Assembly (NCBI GenBank): GCA_007117515.1
Contig: SKGQ01000031.1
Location: 1 to 42,274 of the forward strand
Length of the DNA stretch: 42,274 nucleotides
DNA from: Ectothiorhodospiraceae bacterium
GTDB taxonomy: Bacteria > Pseudomonadota > Gammaproteobacteria > Nitrococcales > Aquisalimonadaceae
Direction of reading: 5' to 3'
Positions within the stretch are counted from its first letter, which is position 1. Each line of letters starts with the position of its first letter. The notes under the pieces are model-generated. The model searched no databases and was not told the origin of the DNA. It saw only the letters and a program-made list of their open reading frames with translations. Shown here piece by piece: positions 41,697-42,274 of this stretch. Both the position numbers and the translations under genes were made by a program.

Positions 41697-41772
41697 GGGC
41701 CGTTAGCTCAGTTGGTAGAGCATCGGACTTTTAATCCGCTGGTCGTAGGTTCGAATCCTACACGGCCCACCA
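41697..41772 (+). tRNA. tRNA-Lys (anticodon UUU)
   Basis: A complete 76-nt cloverleaf with encoded CCA. Acceptor GGGCCGT / ACGGCCC, D-arm GCTCAGTTGGTAGAGC, anticodon arm CGGACTTTTAATCCG with anticodon TTT, and T-arm GTAGGTTCGAATCCTAC. Position downstream of cpoB is common in gammaproteobacteria. Confidence 0.98.
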
Positions 41773-41943
41773 ATTCGCTCTCCTGATATTTCTCGCTTTT
41801 CCTGCCTCGGTCATCCCACTGCCGCAGAAGGTGCCGGAAACCCTGCTGATCCCCGATGTGACGCGGAGGACATGCGCCTGTCGGCGCACTAAACCGGCGC
41901 GCTGAACCCCGAAAATGATTGCCTCCGTTGCCTCCCTTTGTGT
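41773..41943. other. Intergenic stretch between tRNA-Lys and a repeat element
   Basis: About 170 bases without an apparent gene. I looked for an attachment-site repeat of the tRNA 3' end and see none within the window. Confidence 0.4.
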
Positions 41944-41946
41944 CTG

Positions 41947-42218
41947 GGGAAACACTGATTTGTTCGCACGCCTGCGTTGGAGTCCGCATTTTCTCCGAGG
42001 CAAGGCGCGCTGCGCAGCGCCGCAGTCGTTCTGCGGTCAAGCAGCGCAACGCAGCAGTCGGGAAAAATGCGGCCCACCCCAAGGGGCCCGGCCGGTTTTG
42101 GCCCCTGGCGGCGTTGCGTCACCGGCCCGGTAGCCCTGACTACCGAACCGGCACCGCGCCTTGCCAGATGACCAAAACCGGTCTCGCGCGCAGACGCGGG
42201 AATAAATCAGTGTTTCCC
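41947..42218. mobile_element. Complete two-module repeat element near the right edge
   Basis: GGGAAACACTGATTTGTTCG at the left and GAATAAATCAGTGTTTCCC at the right are the terminal repeats. Module A (CCGCATTTTCTCCG ... CGGGAAAAATGCGG) precedes module B (GGCCGGTTTTGGCC ... GACCAAAACCGGTC), so the order and orientation equal those of 9004-9281 read from the other strand. The flanks are CTG on both sides, not CTAG, so this copy either used a different target or has mutated flanks. Confidence 0.85.
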
Positions 42219-42274
42219 CTGGGGATAGCGTTTTTGGTCAACGCTGACTACCATTGCCACAGTGCCAACAAATA

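Noticed and set aside
41697-41772. tRNA-Lys as an integration site of an island
   Set aside because: No integrase gene or repeated tRNA 3' end is visible in the remaining 500 bases; the island, if any, would lie outside the window.
1-42274. CRISPR array formed by the repeats
   Set aside because: The repeat copies are tens of kilobases apart, vary in length and orientation, and have gene-sized spacing.

Overview
The window is GC-rich chromosomal DNA from a gammaproteobacterium. Several conserved gene orders point there: ruvC-ruvA-ruvB, glrK-qseG-glrR, ybgC-tolQ-tolR-tolA-tolB-pal-cpoB, dapA-bamC divergent from gcvR-bcp, and bepA. A two-subunit class III polyhydroxyalkanoate synthase (phaE-phaC) with phaA, phaR and phaB suggests a Chromatiales/Ectothiorhodospiraceae-like organism. 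That placement is inference; there is no rRNA gene to test it.

Layout. 1-476: an edge copy of a repeat element, a terminator and a small metallothionein gene (minus). 741-5083: an aldehyde oxidoreductase operon (four-cluster ferredoxin, tungsten/molybdopterin subunit, FAD subunit) with a MoaD-like gene and an unknown 99-residue protein after a terminator. 5164-8104: a minus-strand ABC module (ATPase, FtsX-like permease with a His-rich loop, DUF3299 lipoprotein) behind a good match to a Zur operator. 8267-11152: DUF3185 protein, short LOV photoreceptor, a 44-codon ORF, a pair of crcB fluoride channels and a PA2779-type protein, interleaved with repeat elements. 11156-18075: GNAT acetyltransferase, MltB-type transglycosylase, bamC, dapA, gcvR, bcp and an AI-2E/PerM exporter-family protein. 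18310-24826: bepA and the PHA locus, with a promoter-to-terminator unit between phaC and phaB that looks like an undescribed small RNA. 25123-32402: pabB, an acyl-CoA synthetase plus patatin pair, yebC and ruvCAB. 32421-41772: the GlrKR-QseG signalling operon, the Tol-Pal operon and tRNA-Lys(UUU).

The most unusual feature is a family of 80-550 bp elements present in at least seven places. Intact copies have terminal inverted repeats GGGAAACACTGATT, sit in CTAG sites with TA on both sides (as IS630/Tc1-mariner elements do), and carry no transposase. They are assembled from nested palindromic modules that share one inner core (CAAGGCGC ... GCAACGC). Three copies sit exactly in the UAG stop codons of the LOV, bamC and pal genes. 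Because the element begins with G, insertion into C-TAG regenerates the stop codon.

The genes form several coherent groups: PHA synthesis and its control (phaA, phaR, phaB, phaE, phaC), envelope maintenance (Tol-Pal, BamC, BepA, transglycosylase, GlrKR), recombination (RuvABC), zinc homeostasis (Zur-box ABC module, metallothionein) and aldehyde/acid redox chemistry (AOR). I saw no CRISPR array, prophage, rRNA operon or transposase gene.
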